Of a stretch of DNA of 64,000 bases, positions 42,967 through 52,464 are shown piece by piece (the stretch's first letter is position 1; the number at the start of each line of letters is the position of its first letter). The notes below the pieces were generated by a model, which saw nothing but the letters and a program-made list of their open reading frames with translations, did not search any database and was not told the DNA's origin. A program made the position numbers and the translations under genes. The DNA lies in assembly GCF_004119455.1 (NCBI RefSeq), contig NZ_NRQT01000001.1, forward strand, positions 744,001 through 808,000, in the 5' to 3' direction. This DNA is from Chryseobacterium sp. CH25 (lineage in GTDB: Bacteria > Bacteroidota > Bacteroidia > Flavobacteriales > Weeksellaceae).

Positions 42967-44580
42967 TTAATAACCAGGGTTTTGAGATAGGTTAGAATTC
43001 AAATTAAGATATTTATTAGGGATTGGGAAAAGTAATTTATTACTTGAAAGATCTGTCCCACTCATATTTCCGCCTTTCCACTGCCAGGTATAACCTGAAG
43101 TATATTTCCCAAAACGGATTAAATCCTGACGTCTGTATCCTTCCCAATACAATTCACGCCCTCTTTCATTCAAAATAAAATCAGGTGTTAAAGCTGACTG
43201 TAATACCGAAGGGGCTCCAGCTCTGGTTCTAAGAATATTTACATAATTCAAAGCTGTGGCAATGTTTCCTTTCCCATTTACTATAGCAAGTTCTGCATAC
43301 ATCAGGTAAGCATCCGCCATTCTGAACAATGGAAAATCTGTATCTACAAAGTTGGAATCACTTCCGTTACCATCTGTTGAAGTTTTATTAGAGAATTTAA
43401 TAAGCTTGGTTCCCTGATCAAATTTTAAATAATCTGAAATAGAAGCCGGATCTGTATTTCCTGCAACTTTCATTACTCTAGGGTCTGTATTTCCAACCGA
43501 TTGCATAAACTCCTGTCTAACTCTGTATCCCTGCCAGCCAAAATCAATTCCTAACGTTGCTCCTACTTCATTTGTACAGTTTGCATGAATTAGAAAGGTA
43601 GTACCTCCGTAAGTTTTTGTTTTGATCCCATCAAAATTAATAGGGAAGATAATCTCTTCCTGTGCTCCATTGCTGTTATTATCTGCTTTAAACAAATTAG
43701 CATAAGGGATTTGGGCTATTTTATAATTGGAACCAATTACCTTTTCAACTTCTGCCAGTGCTTCTGTACTTTTATCTGCTCCTGTATAAACTTTTGCATT
43801 CAGATATAATTTAGCTTTTAGCATCCATATTGCAGCTTTATCTGCTCTTCCATATTCATTCATCCTTGGAGCAGGCAGGTCTCCTTCAATGGCAGTTAAC
43901 TCATCAATTACATAATTGAACATAAACTCTCTTGACTGCATCACCGGTTTTGTTCCTAAAGGATCATTTTCAGTAGCAAAAGGCATCTTTCCATAAATAT
44001 CAATAGCATGATAAAAAGATAAAGCTCTTAAGAATCTCGCTTCAGCTCTAAAAGTTTTAATCTGAGCTTTTAAGTCAGATGATACTCCCCTAGAGTTCAG
44101 TTTTTCATCCGTTGTTTCTCTTAAATATTCATTTACAAGACCAATCTGAAAAAATATTCTTGCAAAAAATGCTTCATTAAATACATTATCAGCGTTCCAC
44201 ATATTGAAATTAAGATCTTTGATTGTTGGGTTATCACTTTCCCCCCAAGCAATAATAGCTTCATCCGTAGTTAGCTCCTGTAATTGCCAATATCCTCTTA
44301 AATACTGAGAAAAACCTTCATTAGGACCACCATCTGCTTCATTTCCTAAATCTGAATCACCATTTCCTGCTTTCTGCCCTGTTACTGCTAAACCTGCGTA
44401 GATTTTAGCTAAAAACTGCTTGTATGAAGCTGGGTTTGCATAGAATTGTTCTGATGTAAATAATTCATCATCTTGAACTTTTACATCCAAATCATTCAGA
44501 CAGGATGATGTTGCAAAAAGAAAAGCGCCTGCAATGGCCCAATTTCTTAGTTTAAATATTTTTATTCTGTTAAATTTCAT
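42967..44580 (-). CDS. SusD/RagB-family outer-membrane lipoprotein
   Basis: 537 residues, the usual size. Lipidated Cys27 (LFATSSCLND). TPR-like helical SusD core: FYANPASYKQFLAKIYAG, then the conserved FRAEARFLRALSFYHAIDIYGKMPF, and the C-terminal ERGRELYWEGYRRQDLIRFGKY and LFPIPNKYLNLN. It captures maltodextrin at the cell surface and forms the lid of the SusC pore, encoded just upstream (11 bases). Same-strand operon. Confidence 0.97.
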   Translation of the reverse strand: MKFNRIKIFKLRNWAIAGAFLFATSSCLNDLDVKVQDDELFTSEQFYANPASYKQFLAKIYAGLAVTGQKAGNGDSDLGNEADGGPNEGFSQYLRGYWQLQELTTDEAIIAWGESDNPTIKDLNFNMWNADNVFNEAFFARIFFQIGLVNEYLRETTDEKLNSRGVSSDLKAQIKTFRAEARFLRALSFYHAIDIYGKMPFATENDPLGTKPVMQSREFMFNYVIDELTAIEGDLPAPRMNEYGRADKAAIWMLKAKLYLNAKVYTGADKSTEALAEVEKVIGSNYKIAQIPYANLFKADNNSNGAQEEIIFPINFDGIKTKTYGGTTFLIHANCTNEVGATLGIDFGWQGYRVRQEFMQSVGNTDPRVMKVAGNTDPASISDYLKFDQGTKLIKFSNKTSTDGNGSDSNFVDTDFPLFRMADAYLMYAELAIVNGKGNIATALNYVNILRTRAGAPSVLQSALTPDFILNERGRELYWEGYRRQDLIRFGKYTSGYTWQWKGGNMSGTDLSSNKLLFPIPNKYLNLNSNLSQNPGY

Positions 44581-44591
44581 TGTAAAGAAGA

Positions 44592-47381
44592 TTAGAAGTT
44601 AGCATTAATACCTAGGGTAAACATTCGTGCTCTTGGATAGATTGAATTATCTACACCATCATTAAACACCTCAGGGTCAATGTTTTTATATTTCGTTATT
44701 GTAAAAACATTCTGAGCTGCAACGTATACCCTCAAACTAGCATTATTTCCTATGAATTTATTGAAGGTATATCCTAATGTTACATTATCCAGCTTCAAAA
44801 AGCTTCCGTTCTTCACGTAGTAATCAGACATCTTTTGAGGTTCAATAAAACGAGTTGTATTAAAATCCAAAGGACTGTTACTGATTGTATTATCCACTGT
44901 ATTGTTAATATTTCCTAAGTGAGCTCTGTCAGCAGAAATTTGATCATACACATAATTCCCCAAGCTCATTCTCCATCCCATAGAAAAATCCCAGTTTTTG
45001 CCAAACGTTGCATTAGTCATCAAGCCCATTGTAACATCTGCCTGAGGTTTTTTATAATTATATTTATCTGCACTGGTAATTTGTCCGTCACCATTTCTAT
45101 CTACATAAGCTCCTTCAACAGGTTTTCCATTAGCATCATAAACTTGTTGATACACCCAGAATGCATATGGAGAATATCCTTCTCTAAAAGTCTGAACAAA
45201 CCCACCAAGACCAACACCACCTTTATCAATACCATTCACTTCAAGTTGTTTGATATTGATTTTATTATAAGATAGATTATAATTAAAATTCAGGGTGAAA
45301 TTTTCATTTTTCACAGCTTTTACATCCAATCCAAGGTCTACCCCTCTTGATTGAAGTTTCCCAATATTTTTAGGACCTATAATTCTTAAATTTTCTAAAG
45401 GTCCTTCAGGAACAATTGATAACAGGTCTTTTGTATCTGCCAGATAAAAATCCAATGTCCCTTTTATCCTATTATTTAAAAATCCAAAATCTACTCCTAG
45501 GTTATACTTTAAACTTTCCTCCCATTTAAGATTCTGGTTATATCCATTTGCTTTTGCAATTTCGTAAAACTGGTTTCCAAATTGATAATATAAAGTAGTT
45601 GAAGTATTATAAGTTTTAAAATAATCATATCTATATACCCCAATATCTTGCTGACCGGTTTTTCCGACACTTGCTCTTAATTTTAAGTCAGAGATACTAC
45701 TGTTTCCTTTTAAGAAGTCTTCTTCCGATATTTTCCATGCTGCAGCAACTCCACCAAAGTTACCCCATCTGTTATTTTTACTAAAGCGGGAAGAACCATC
45801 TCTTCTATAATTAATAGTAAGTAAATATTTATTGGCATATCCCAAGTTTAATCTCCCAAAGAACGCCTGTAAATTCACATCCGGTTTAGAATCCGGATTA
45901 TAAAAATTATTGGTTGGATCTAATGCATATAACAATGTATTTCCTGATGCAGAACTCACTTTGTGGTAATTCTGATATTCATACCCTCCCATAGCTTCAA
46001 GATTGAACTTTCCAAAAGTTTTGGCATAATTCAACTGTACATTAGCATTTTTATTAAGAATACTTTCATCTGAATAAGAATCCTCTCCATAAAAATCAAA
46101 CACGTTATTTACAGAAAAATAACCCGTTCTGGAATATTTATTAGTGACCACATGCCCATCCAGTTCTTTACTGTCTAAACCTGCATTCACGATCAATCTC
46201 AGGTCAGGAAGGAAGTGAAACTTATAATCCATGCTAATATTTCCGAAAAACCTTCTGAAATTCTGAACATCATGTTTATTTCTGAGCATACTCACAGGGT
46301 TTGAGTTTCCATATGCTTTAGGAACCTTAATCCCTCCTATCATGTCATATCTTGTCCACTCAGTATATCCTCCAAATGGGGAAGCAGAATCAAAGACAGG
46401 TTTTGTAGGATCATAGGAAAGTGCATTTTTTATAGCATCTTCATTGGCTTTATTCTGAAAAGTATAAGAATAAGTACCTGTAATGTTAAATTTCAGATGA
46501 TCATCAAAGAAACTTGGACTTAATGCAATATTCGCAGTTGTTCTTCTGAACTGGGAAGTAATCAACAGCCCTGAATTATCCATATTATCAATGGAAAAAC
46601 GAGTCGGAACTCTCCCAAATAAACTTCCGGAAACCGAAGCATTGATATCGGTAGTCACAGATGTCTTGAAGATTTCCTTCTGCCAGTCTGTATTGGCCGT
46701 ACCTAATAAATTAGCTTTCCCCGGTACATACTGGTTGATGATATTTCTAAATTCATCACCGGAATATACATCAATTTTTTTAGCAAGAGTATTTACTGTT
46801 GTAAATGCGTTTAAAGCAACTCTAAGCTTCTTACCCCCTTTTTTAGTGGTAATTAATATCACCCCATTAGAACCTCTGGAACCGTAAATCGCAGTAGAAG
46901 CCGCATCCTTCAGTATTGAAAATGATTCAATATCATTAGGATTAATGGTAGACAAAGACACACCATCTAATGGTAAACCATCTACAACCAGTAAAGGATC
47001 ATTATTAGCATTCAATGAAGATCCACCTCTGATCCTTATTGTAGCCTCATTTCCTGGTGTCCCAGACTGGGTAATCACTAACCCCGAAGATCTACCATTA
47101 ATTAATCCTTCAGCAGTAGTTACTGCTCCTTTATTAAAATCAGCAGCAGACAGAGCCGTAATAGATCCGGTTAAATCAGTTTTCTTCTGTTTACCATATC
47201 CAATCAAGACTACCTCCTCGATTTTTTTCTCTTTGGCGGCAGTGTCTTTAATCTGCGCGTGCATTACTGTACTTGCCAGTAAGAAAGCAGGCGCTATTTT
47301 TAATACCGTTGTAAAATTCTTCACAATCTTATTTTTATAGTTTCGTTTCAGTCTTGTTCTGGCCTGTTGCCAGTGCTGCAA
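44592..47381 (-). CDS. SusC/RagA-family TonB-linked outer-membrane transporter
   Basis: Up to 929 residues. The listed start is a TTG at 47381; a GTG near 47325 (MKNFTTVLKIAPAFLLASTVMHAQ) would start directly at the signal peptide and is the better biological start. There is no N-terminal carboxypeptidase-like domain: the plug (EVVLIGYGKQKKTDLTGS...) follows within 30 residues of the signal peptide. The plug contains IRGGSSLNANNDPLLVVDGLP and DAASTAIYGSRGSNGVILITTKKG; a 22-strand barrel follows and ends in the aromatic pattern ARMFTLGINANF. It imports oligosaccharides using TonB energy. Confidence 0.95.
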   Translation of the reverse strand: MQHWQQARTRLKRNYKNKIVKNFTTVLKIAPAFLLASTVMHAQIKDTAAKEKKIEEVVLIGYGKQKKTDLTGSITALSAADFNKGAVTTAEGLINGRSSGLVITQSGTPGNEATIRIRGGSSLNANNDPLLVVDGLPLDGVSLSTINPNDIESFSILKDAASTAIYGSRGSNGVILITTKKGGKKLRVALNAFTTVNTLAKKIDVYSGDEFRNIINQYVPGKANLLGTANTDWQKEIFKTSVTTDINASVSGSLFGRVPTRFSIDNMDNSGLLITSQFRRTTANIALSPSFFDDHLKFNITGTYSYTFQNKANEDAIKNALSYDPTKPVFDSASPFGGYTEWTRYDMIGGIKVPKAYGNSNPVSMLRNKHDVQNFRRFFGNISMDYKFHFLPDLRLIVNAGLDSKELDGHVVTNKYSRTGYFSVNNVFDFYGEDSYSDESILNKNANVQLNYAKTFGKFNLEAMGGYEYQNYHKVSSASGNTLLYALDPTNNFYNPDSKPDVNLQAFFGRLNLGYANKYLLTINYRRDGSSRFSKNNRWGNFGGVAAAWKISEEDFLKGNSSISDLKLRASVGKTGQQDIGVYRYDYFKTYNTSTTLYYQFGNQFYEIAKANGYNQNLKWEESLKYNLGVDFGFLNNRIKGTLDFYLADTKDLLSIVPEGPLENLRIIGPKNIGKLQSRGVDLGLDVKAVKNENFTLNFNYNLSYNKINIKQLEVNGIDKGGVGLGGFVQTFREGYSPYAFWVYQQVYDANGKPVEGAYVDRNGDGQITSADKYNYKKPQADVTMGLMTNATFGKNWDFSMGWRMSLGNYVYDQISADRAHLGNINNTVDNTISNSPLDFNTTRFIEPQKMSDYYVKNGSFLKLDNVTLGYTFNKFIGNNASLRVYVAAQNVFTITKYKNIDPEVFNDGVDNSIYPRARMFTLGINANF

Positions 47382-47442
47382 TTTAAAAAAAAATTAGAAT
47401 TATTATAATTTTAATATAAATTATGATAAAATTATGTATATT

Positions 47443-47456
47443 ACGAAACCGTTTTT
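47443..47456 (-). promoter_or_regulatory. Possible LacI-type operator upstream of susC
   Basis: The core AAAcCGtTTT fits the AAAnCGnTTT pattern of LacI-family operators. It lies 60-75 bases upstream of the SusC TTG start. Sus-like loci of flavobacteria are sometimes controlled by LacI-type regulators; none is encoded here, so this is weak. Confidence 0.3.
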
Positions 47457-47492
47457 AGTTAAAATTATACGCCTCAATATTTTACACGATAG

Positions 47493-47549
47493 TATGCAAT
47501 GCATAATATTTGTTTCGCGTTAACAAAAAGTTAAACATTCGTTTAACTT
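47493..47549. promoter_or_regulatory. Two palindromes in susC-metG divergent region
   Basis: TATGCA-A-TGCATA at 47493-47505 and a 9-bp inverted repeat AAGTTAAAC-attc-GTTTAACTT at 47528-47549 are perfect except for centre bases. Both could be operators; which gene they serve is not clear. Confidence 0.4.
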
Positions 47550-47627
47550 AATTTCATATTCAAGTCCGGAAAACGACAAGATTTATCATAATAACTCCAC
47601 AAAGAGCGGTATTACAGAGATAATCCT

Positions 47628-47635
47628 TATCTTTG
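47628..47635 (+). promoter_or_regulatory. TATCTTTG -7 box of metG
   Basis: A TAnnTTTG match 20 bases before the metG ATG at 47656. Confidence 0.6.
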
Positions 47636-47655
47636 TAGTCAAAACTTTACTATAA

Positions 47656-49692
47656 ATGTCAAACAGAAAGATGATTACGGCAGCTTTGCCTTATGCAAAC
47701 GGTCCGGTTCATATAGGACATTTGGCAGGTGTTTATATTCCTGCGGATGTTTACGCAAGATTTCAGAGAAGATTAGGAAAAGATGTAGCGTTTATCTGTG
47801 GTTCAGATGAGCACGGTATTCCTATTACCATAAGAGCTAAAAAAGAAGGAGTTACTCCTCAGGATATTGTTGACAAATATCACGGGATTATTAAAAAATC
47901 TTTTGCTGATCTGGGAATTTCATTTGATGAATATTCCAGAACAACTTCTCCCAAGCATTATGAAACCAGCCAGGATTTCTTCAAAGTTCTTTATGAAAAA
48001 GGAAAATTTACGGAAGAAGTTTCTGAACAGTATTTTGATGAGCAGGCTGGAGAATTCCTTGCAGACCGTTATATTGTAGGAACCTGTCCGAACTGCGGCA
48101 ATGAAAATGCTTACGGTGACCAGTGTGAGAAATGTGGTTCTACCCTATCTCCATCCGAGCTGATTAATCCAAAATCAATGCTTAGTGGAAATGTTCCTAT
48201 TCTTAAAGAAACAAAGAACTGGTACCTGCCACTTAACGAATATGAAGACTTTTTAAACGAGTGGATCATTGAAGGTCATAAAGATGACTGGAAACCTAAC
48301 GTATACGGTCAGGTTAAATCATGGTTAAACGATGGGTTAAAGCCACGTGCAATGACCAGAGATCTGAACTGGGGAGTTCCTGTCCCTCTTCCAAATGCAG
48401 AAGGGAAAGTACTTTACGTTTGGTTTGATGCTCCTATCGGATATATTTCTTTCACGAAAGAATGGGCTGAGAAAAACGGAAAAGACTGGAAAGATTACTG
48501 GCAAAGTGAAGGCAGTGACCTGGTACACTTTATCGGAAAGGATAATATTGTATTCCACTGTATCATATTCCCGGCAATGATGAAGGCACATGGAGATTAT
48601 ATCATGCCTAAAAATGTACCTGCATTTGAATTCCTGAACCTTGAGAACGATAAAATCTCAACTTCAAGAAACTGGGCGGTTTGGGCACATGAATATGTTG
48701 AAGATTTCCCAGGACAACAGGATGTTTTAAGATATGCTCTTCTTTCATCGGCTCCTGAAACTAAGGATAATAACTTTACATGGAAGGATTTCCAAACGAA
48801 GAATAATTCTGAATTGGTAGGTATCTTCGGAAACTTCATCAACAGAGTTGCAGTTCTTATTCATAAATATTATGATGGAGTTATTCCTCAGGGAGATATT
48901 AACAGCCCAGAGTTAAAAGAGATCAATAAAGCAGCAGCTGAAATTTCAGGGTTCCTTGATAATTATGAATTCAGAAATGCTTTATCTGCATTAATGAACC
49001 TTGCAAGATTTGGAAACCAGTATCTTCAGACTGAAGAGCCTTGGAAAACCATCAAAGATAATCCAGAAAAGGCAGCTCAATCTCTATTTGTAGGAGCTCA
49101 GATTGCTGTTGCATTAGCTCAGCTTTGTGAACCATTTATGCCTTTCAGCTCTGAAAAGCTATTGAACATGTTCAATGTTGAAAAGAAAAGCTGGAGTGAC
49201 GTTGAAACACAATCTGTTTTAATTGAAACAGGTCATAAAATCAATGAAGCATCTCTTCTATTCTCAAAAATTGAAGACAATGTGATTGAAGCTCAAATCC
49301 AAAAGCTTGAAGACACCAAACAAAACAATAAGAAAACCAACCCTAACGCTAATCCAATGAAAGAAGAAATCACTTTTGATGATTTTACAAAAATAGATCT
49401 TAGAACCGCTACTATTTTAGAGGCTGAGAAAGTAGAAAAGGCAGATAAATTATTGAAACTTACTGTAGATACAGGAGTAGACGTAAGAACTGTAGTTTCA
49501 GGTATTGCAGAAAGCTTTACTCCTGAAGAAGTAATTGGAAAGCAGGTAATGATTTTATTGAACCTTGCTCCTAGAAAGATCAGAGGAATTGAATCTCAGG
49601 GAATGTTGTTATTAACGACTAAACCGGATGGTAAATTATCTTTCGTAACACCGGATGACAGTAATGTTGAGAACGGTATTGAGATTGGATAA
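47656..49692 (+). CDS. metG: Methionine-tRNA ligase
   Basis: 678 residues. It charges tRNA-Met. Class-I signature HIGH as PVHIGH at 17-22; zinc-binding insert with [18 protein letters not shown] near 150; KMSKS variant as DKISTSR near 333. The middle is the anticodon-binding helical domain, and the last about 110 residues form an EMAP-II/Trbp-like tRNA-binding domain ([36 protein letters not shown]). Length is standard for Bacteroidota. Single-gene unit with own promoter and terminator. Confidence 0.98.
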   Translation: MSNRKMITAALPYANGPVHIGHLAGVYIPADVYARFQRRLGKDVAFICGSDEHGIPITIRAKKEGVTPQDIVDKYHGIIKKSFADLGISFDEYSRTTSPKHYETSQDFFKVLYEKGKFTEEVSEQYFDEQAGEFLADRYIVGTCPNCGNENAYGDQCEKCGSTLSPSELINPKSMLSGNVPILKETKNWYLPLNEYEDFLNEWIIEGHKDDWKPNVYGQVKSWLNDGLKPRAMTRDLNWGVPVPLPNAEGKVLYVWFDAPIGYISFTKEWAEKNGKDWKDYWQSEGSDLVHFIGKDNIVFHCIIFPAMMKAHGDYIMPKNVPAFEFLNLENDKISTSRNWAVWAHEYVEDFPGQQDVLRYALLSSAPETKDNNFTWKDFQTKNNSELVGIFGNFINRVAVLIHKYYDGVIPQGDINSPELKEINKAAAEISGFLDNYEFRNALSALMNLARFGNQYLQTEEPWKTIKDNPEKAAQSLFVGAQIAVALAQLCEPFMPFSSEKLLNMFNVEKKSWSDVETQSVLIETGHKINEASLLFSKIEDNVIEAQIQKLEDTKQNNKKTNPNANPMKEEITFDDFTKIDLRTATILEAEKVEKADKLLKLTVDTGVDVRTVVSGIAESFTPEEVIGKQVMILLNLAPRKIRGIESQGMLLLTTKPDGKLSFVTPDDSNVENGIEIG

Positions 49693-49717
49693 TTAATATC
49701 TAAATATAAAGATTAAG

Positions 49718-49745
49718 GGCTGTTTCGGATGAAGCAGCCTTTCTT
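49718..49745 (+). terminator. metG terminator
   Basis: A 9-bp stem GGCTGTTTC (49718-49726) with GAAGCAGCC (49731-49739), one G-U pair, then a T-rich tail. Confidence 0.85.
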
Positions 49746-49911
49746 TTTAATTGCAGACCAGTTTTTTAATATATTATATTCTCTCGCAGATGATTCTAAA
49801 ATAAGTTTTGGCTAAAACCAATGAAGGGACATGAAAGATAAAACGGACTAAAGCCCATTTCTATTAAATATCGTTAAATACACTTATCCTTTATTGATTC
49901 TTTTTTGTAAA

Positions 49912-49998
49912 TTGTTGGATTACGCAAAGACGCAAGTTAATTCACAAGCTATATGCTTTAAGGCGCAAGGATTTTACCTCCGATACAATTGAATGCTG
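49912..49998 (+). repeat. Dispersed repeat 'ttggattacgcaaagRcgcaa', copy 2
   Basis: 87 bases, same orientation and structure as copy 1 (16668-16757), with conserved ends and a variable middle. It ends 40 bases before the ATG of the next gene. Confidence 0.75.
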
Positions 49999-50019
49999 CC
50001 TATTTATTCTAATATTATT

Positions 50020-50027
50020 TATATTTG
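50020..50027 (+). promoter_or_regulatory. TATATTTG -7 box
   Basis: A TAnnTTTG match that ends 11 bases before the ATG at 50039, implying a very short 5' leader. Confidence 0.55.
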
Positions 50028-50038
50028 CAGCCGTTATT

Positions 50039-50704
50039 ATGGTTAATAAAAGTGTTTTAAGGAAACTCTCCGACTCAGAATTAGAAAAGTATTTAAAAGA
50101 AGGCAATCGCTTTGTTCCCGAATCCGTTCAAATGGCTTTTGAAATTCTGAACGAAAGAGGAAGATCTTTTACTGAGCAGGAAAAAATCGCAGTTCATAAG
50201 TTAATTCAAAGTAAAAAAACAGAAGAAGAAGCAAAGTCTGCAGAGGAGAAAGAGCTCTGGAGAGATCATATCACAGAAGATTCAAATGCTATAAAGCTTT
50301 TCCCAAGGGAAATGATATTCATAATCAGCATCATTTTGGGAACTATTCCAGGGGCAATTTTATTAGGACTAAACCTGATTAAACTCAAGAAGTATGGCCC
50401 TGCTGTTCTGACATTTATTTTTGGATTTGTTTTCCTTTTCATTCAAAATGGTATAGTTTCTTTTATGTATAAAGGCTCTACCCAATCCATTTATTCCTAC
50501 AGAAAAAGTCCGGAACTTTTCATAGCCATTGTAGGTGCTTTGATATTGTTGGTGTTCTGGGTTCTTTTTACACCAAAAAAGCTGCCCTACCGAGCAGCTT
50601 CTTATATTGTCCCCATTATTATTTGTACTATAATGGCTTTTTTAATCACCATTAATTATCAGGGTCTATTTTCAAGTTATCTCTTAGTAAGTTTTGCTAA
50701 ATAA
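50039..50704 (+). CDS. Hypothetical four-helix membrane protein
   Basis: 221 residues. The first about 85 form a charged cytoplasmic helical region (LSDSELEKYLKEGNRFVPESVQMAFEILNERG) with a small helical-motif look; four hydrophobic segments follow (around 93-110, 118-137, 155-175 and 188-207). I recognise no function. The 3' end overlaps the end of the convergent methyltransferase by 28 bases. Confidence 0.75.
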   Translation: MVNKSVLRKLSDSELEKYLKEGNRFVPESVQMAFEILNERGRSFTEQEKIAVHKLIQSKKTEEEAKSAEEKELWRDHITEDSNAIKLFPREMIFIISIILGTIPGAILLGLNLIKLKKYGPAVLTFIFGFVFLFIQNGIVSFMYKGSTQSIYSYRKSPELFIAIVGALILLVFWVLFTPKKLPYRAASYIVPIIICTIMAFLITINYQGLFSSYLLVSFAK

Positions 50705-51381
50705 GAGTCTTCATCCTGCAATACTTTCTCTACTTTAAATCCATTATTTTCAGCAGCATTTTTCAAGGTATTGAAATCTAAATAAAGCCATGTGATTGGT
50801 TTTTCAGATTGCCCCTTATAATGAACAACATATTCCAGTTCTCCGTAATATCCGCCGGCAGGAATGTATACTCCACCATCTTTATCACGGTCAAACATAT
50901 ACAAAATATCTGTACTGTCAATTAGAATCTGTCCGCCTTCGTTCAACAAATTACCTAGCTTTTGAAGATAAGTATCAATCTTGGATAATCCTTCAAAAAT
51001 TCCGGTACCATTCATTAATAATAAAACAGTATCGAACGTTTCTCCTGAAAAATCAAGGATATTTTTGCAAACAGCCTTCTTAATTCCTCTTAACTGGCAA
51101 ACTTCAATAGATTTTGGAGAAATATCCAAAGCTGTAACATCAAGATCAGCCTCATTCTGAAGATATAATGCATGTGAACCTGCTCCTGCACCAATATCCA
51201 AAACTTTCCCTTTGGATAACTGCAATGCTTTTTGCTCAATAGCATTCATCTCTTCAAAATCCCTGAACAAATAGTCTACAGGAAGTTCATCCAATTCAGA
51301 AATTGACGTTTCCGTCTGCAGGTCTTCAGGATTTTCATCGTGATAATAATCCCAGATAGCTTGGCCCATTAAATCTTTCAT
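50677..51381 (-). CDS. Class I SAM-dependent methyltransferase
   Basis: 234 residues. Motif I VLDIGAGAGSHALYL at about 76-90, the acidic loop VTALDISPKSIEVC, and motif IV-like DTVLLLMNGTGIFEG. Substrate unknown. TATCTTTG at 51386-51393 lies 4 bases from the ATG, so the transcript is probably leaderless. Downstream overlap of 28 bases with the convergent membrane-protein gene. Confidence 0.88.
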   Translation of the reverse strand: MKDLMGQAIWDYYHDENPEDLQTETSISELDELPVDYLFRDFEEMNAIEQKALQLSKGKVLDIGAGAGSHALYLQNEADLDVTALDISPKSIEVCQLRGIKKAVCKNILDFSGETFDTVLLLMNGTGIFEGLSKIDTYLQKLGNLLNEGGQILIDSTDILYMFDRDKDGGVYIPAGGYYGELEYVVHYKGQSEKPITWLYLDFNTLKNAAENNGFKVEKVLQDEDSYLAKLTKR

Positions 51382-51385
51382 GGTG

Positions 51386-51393
51386 CAAAGATA
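51386..51393 (-). promoter_or_regulatory. TATCTTTG -7 box, leaderless arrangement
   Basis: Exactly the same box and 4-base spacing as the helicase gene at 1892. Confidence 0.6.
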
Positions 51394-51403
51394 CAGCTTC
51401 AGA

Positions 51404-51458
51404 GGATAAAGTTCAAAGCAGAAGGTTCAAAGTTCATGGTTTAAAGTTTAAAGTTGGA
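51404..51458 (-). repeat. Degenerate 'aactttaaac' intergenic repeat
   Basis: Read on the minus strand: ttaaactttaaaccatgaactttgaacctt, similar to 2010-2042. A second low-complexity block (ctctctatctcaagtctattatctc, around 51489-51520) follows before the SIP gene. Confidence 0.4.
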
Positions 51459-51545
51459 CTTTATACCATAATCTCAAATTTACACTCTAAACTCTCTATC
51501 TCAAGTCTATTATCTCATTTCTCACGTCTTCCAAACTTCAATCTC

Positions 51546-52355
51546 TTATGCTATTGATTCCTTTTCTTCGTGTCTGTCTGCCTGTGATTCGTTTTCTGCT
51601 TTTCCTGCTTTCCAGTAAGAAAATGCATAGAGCTCTTTTGAAGTCCAGTTTCTTTCTTTTCGGAGATAAGTACGAATTTCTTTAACACTGGAAAATTCGC
51701 AGGCTACGTACCCAAATTTTGAAGTTTCAGGAATATCAATATTCTTCACCACTTCAGCAATTTCACTGCTGATTTGAGGTTCGGAATTATGCAGCCATTT
51801 AAATTCAATATCTGCTTTGGTTTCCAATACCTGTTCATCATCTTTTCCATGAACTTCAATAATACAGATTCCTTTTGCTGTTTCTGGAAGGGTTTCCAAA
51901 ATAGCACTTAAAACAGGAATTGCCGTAGCATCACCTGCCAGTAAATACCAGTCTGCTTCAGGGTATAACTCTTTTCCATCCAGGCGCATCATTACTCCAA
52001 GTTTTGCTCCTGCTTCTGCTTCCCTTGCCCATTTTGAGGCTGGTCCTCCATCTCCATGATCTGCAAAATCAATAAACACTTCATTCTTCTCCAAGTCAAT
52101 TCCTCTATGAGTATACGTTCTGATAGATGGAGCTACTTCTTTTGGCGGATATACCCACTCATCATTTTCTATGGTTGGAAAGTGAACTTCGTTTAAGCCA
52201 ACCGGAGGAATAGCAATTTTATTATTATCTCCTATCGTTGTATTTTTAAACAATTGAACTTCTGGAGAATACAAATACACTCTGATAAAATGATCGGTGA
52301 TGTATTCTTTTCTTGTGACTTCGGCAATGAATTGCCCTGTTGAAACTTGAGCCAT
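51546..52355 (-). CDS. Siderophore-interacting protein (FAD-dependent ferric reductase)
   Basis: 269 residues. N-terminal FAD-binding domain with RTYTHRGIDLEKNEVFIDFADHGDGGPASKWA, the conserved R-x-Y-T/S flavin motif and G-x-A-S. C-terminal SIP domain with LAGDATAIPVLSAILE and the final WTSKELYAFSYWKAGK, the NAD(P)H-linked end. It reduces Fe(III)-siderophore after uptake. 109 bases after the TonB receptor gene on the same strand, so it forms an iron-uptake pair. Confidence 0.95.
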   Translation of the reverse strand: MAQVSTGQFIAEVTRKEYITDHFIRVYLYSPEVQLFKNTTIGDNNKIAIPPVGLNEVHFPTIENDEWVYPPKEVAPSIRTYTHRGIDLEKNEVFIDFADHGDGGPASKWAREAEAGAKLGVMMRLDGKELYPEADWYLLAGDATAIPVLSAILETLPETAKGICIIEVHGKDDEQVLETKADIEFKWLHNSEPQISSEIAEVVKNIDIPETSKFGYVACEFSSVKEIRTYLRKERNWTSKELYAFSYWKAGKAENESQADRHEEKESIA

Positions 52356-52464
52356 AACTGAATTAATTTTTTAAGTTAAAATCCGGCTTCCGATCAATAT
52401 CAGAAACCGGATTTGTAGAAAGTATTTGATTCAGACTAAGGCATAATTACCCTAATCTTATTTT

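Larger units (their letters stand above)
49693..50038. other. 346-base intergenic region
   Basis: Holds the metG terminator (49718-49745), copy 2 of the ttacgcaaagRcgcaa repeat (49912-49998) and the promoter box of the next gene (50020-50027). No gene is supportable. Confidence 0.6.

Noticed and set aside
47382..47655. SAM riboswitch or T-box upstream of metG
   Set aside because: The metG leader is only about 20 bases after its promoter box, too short for any such element.
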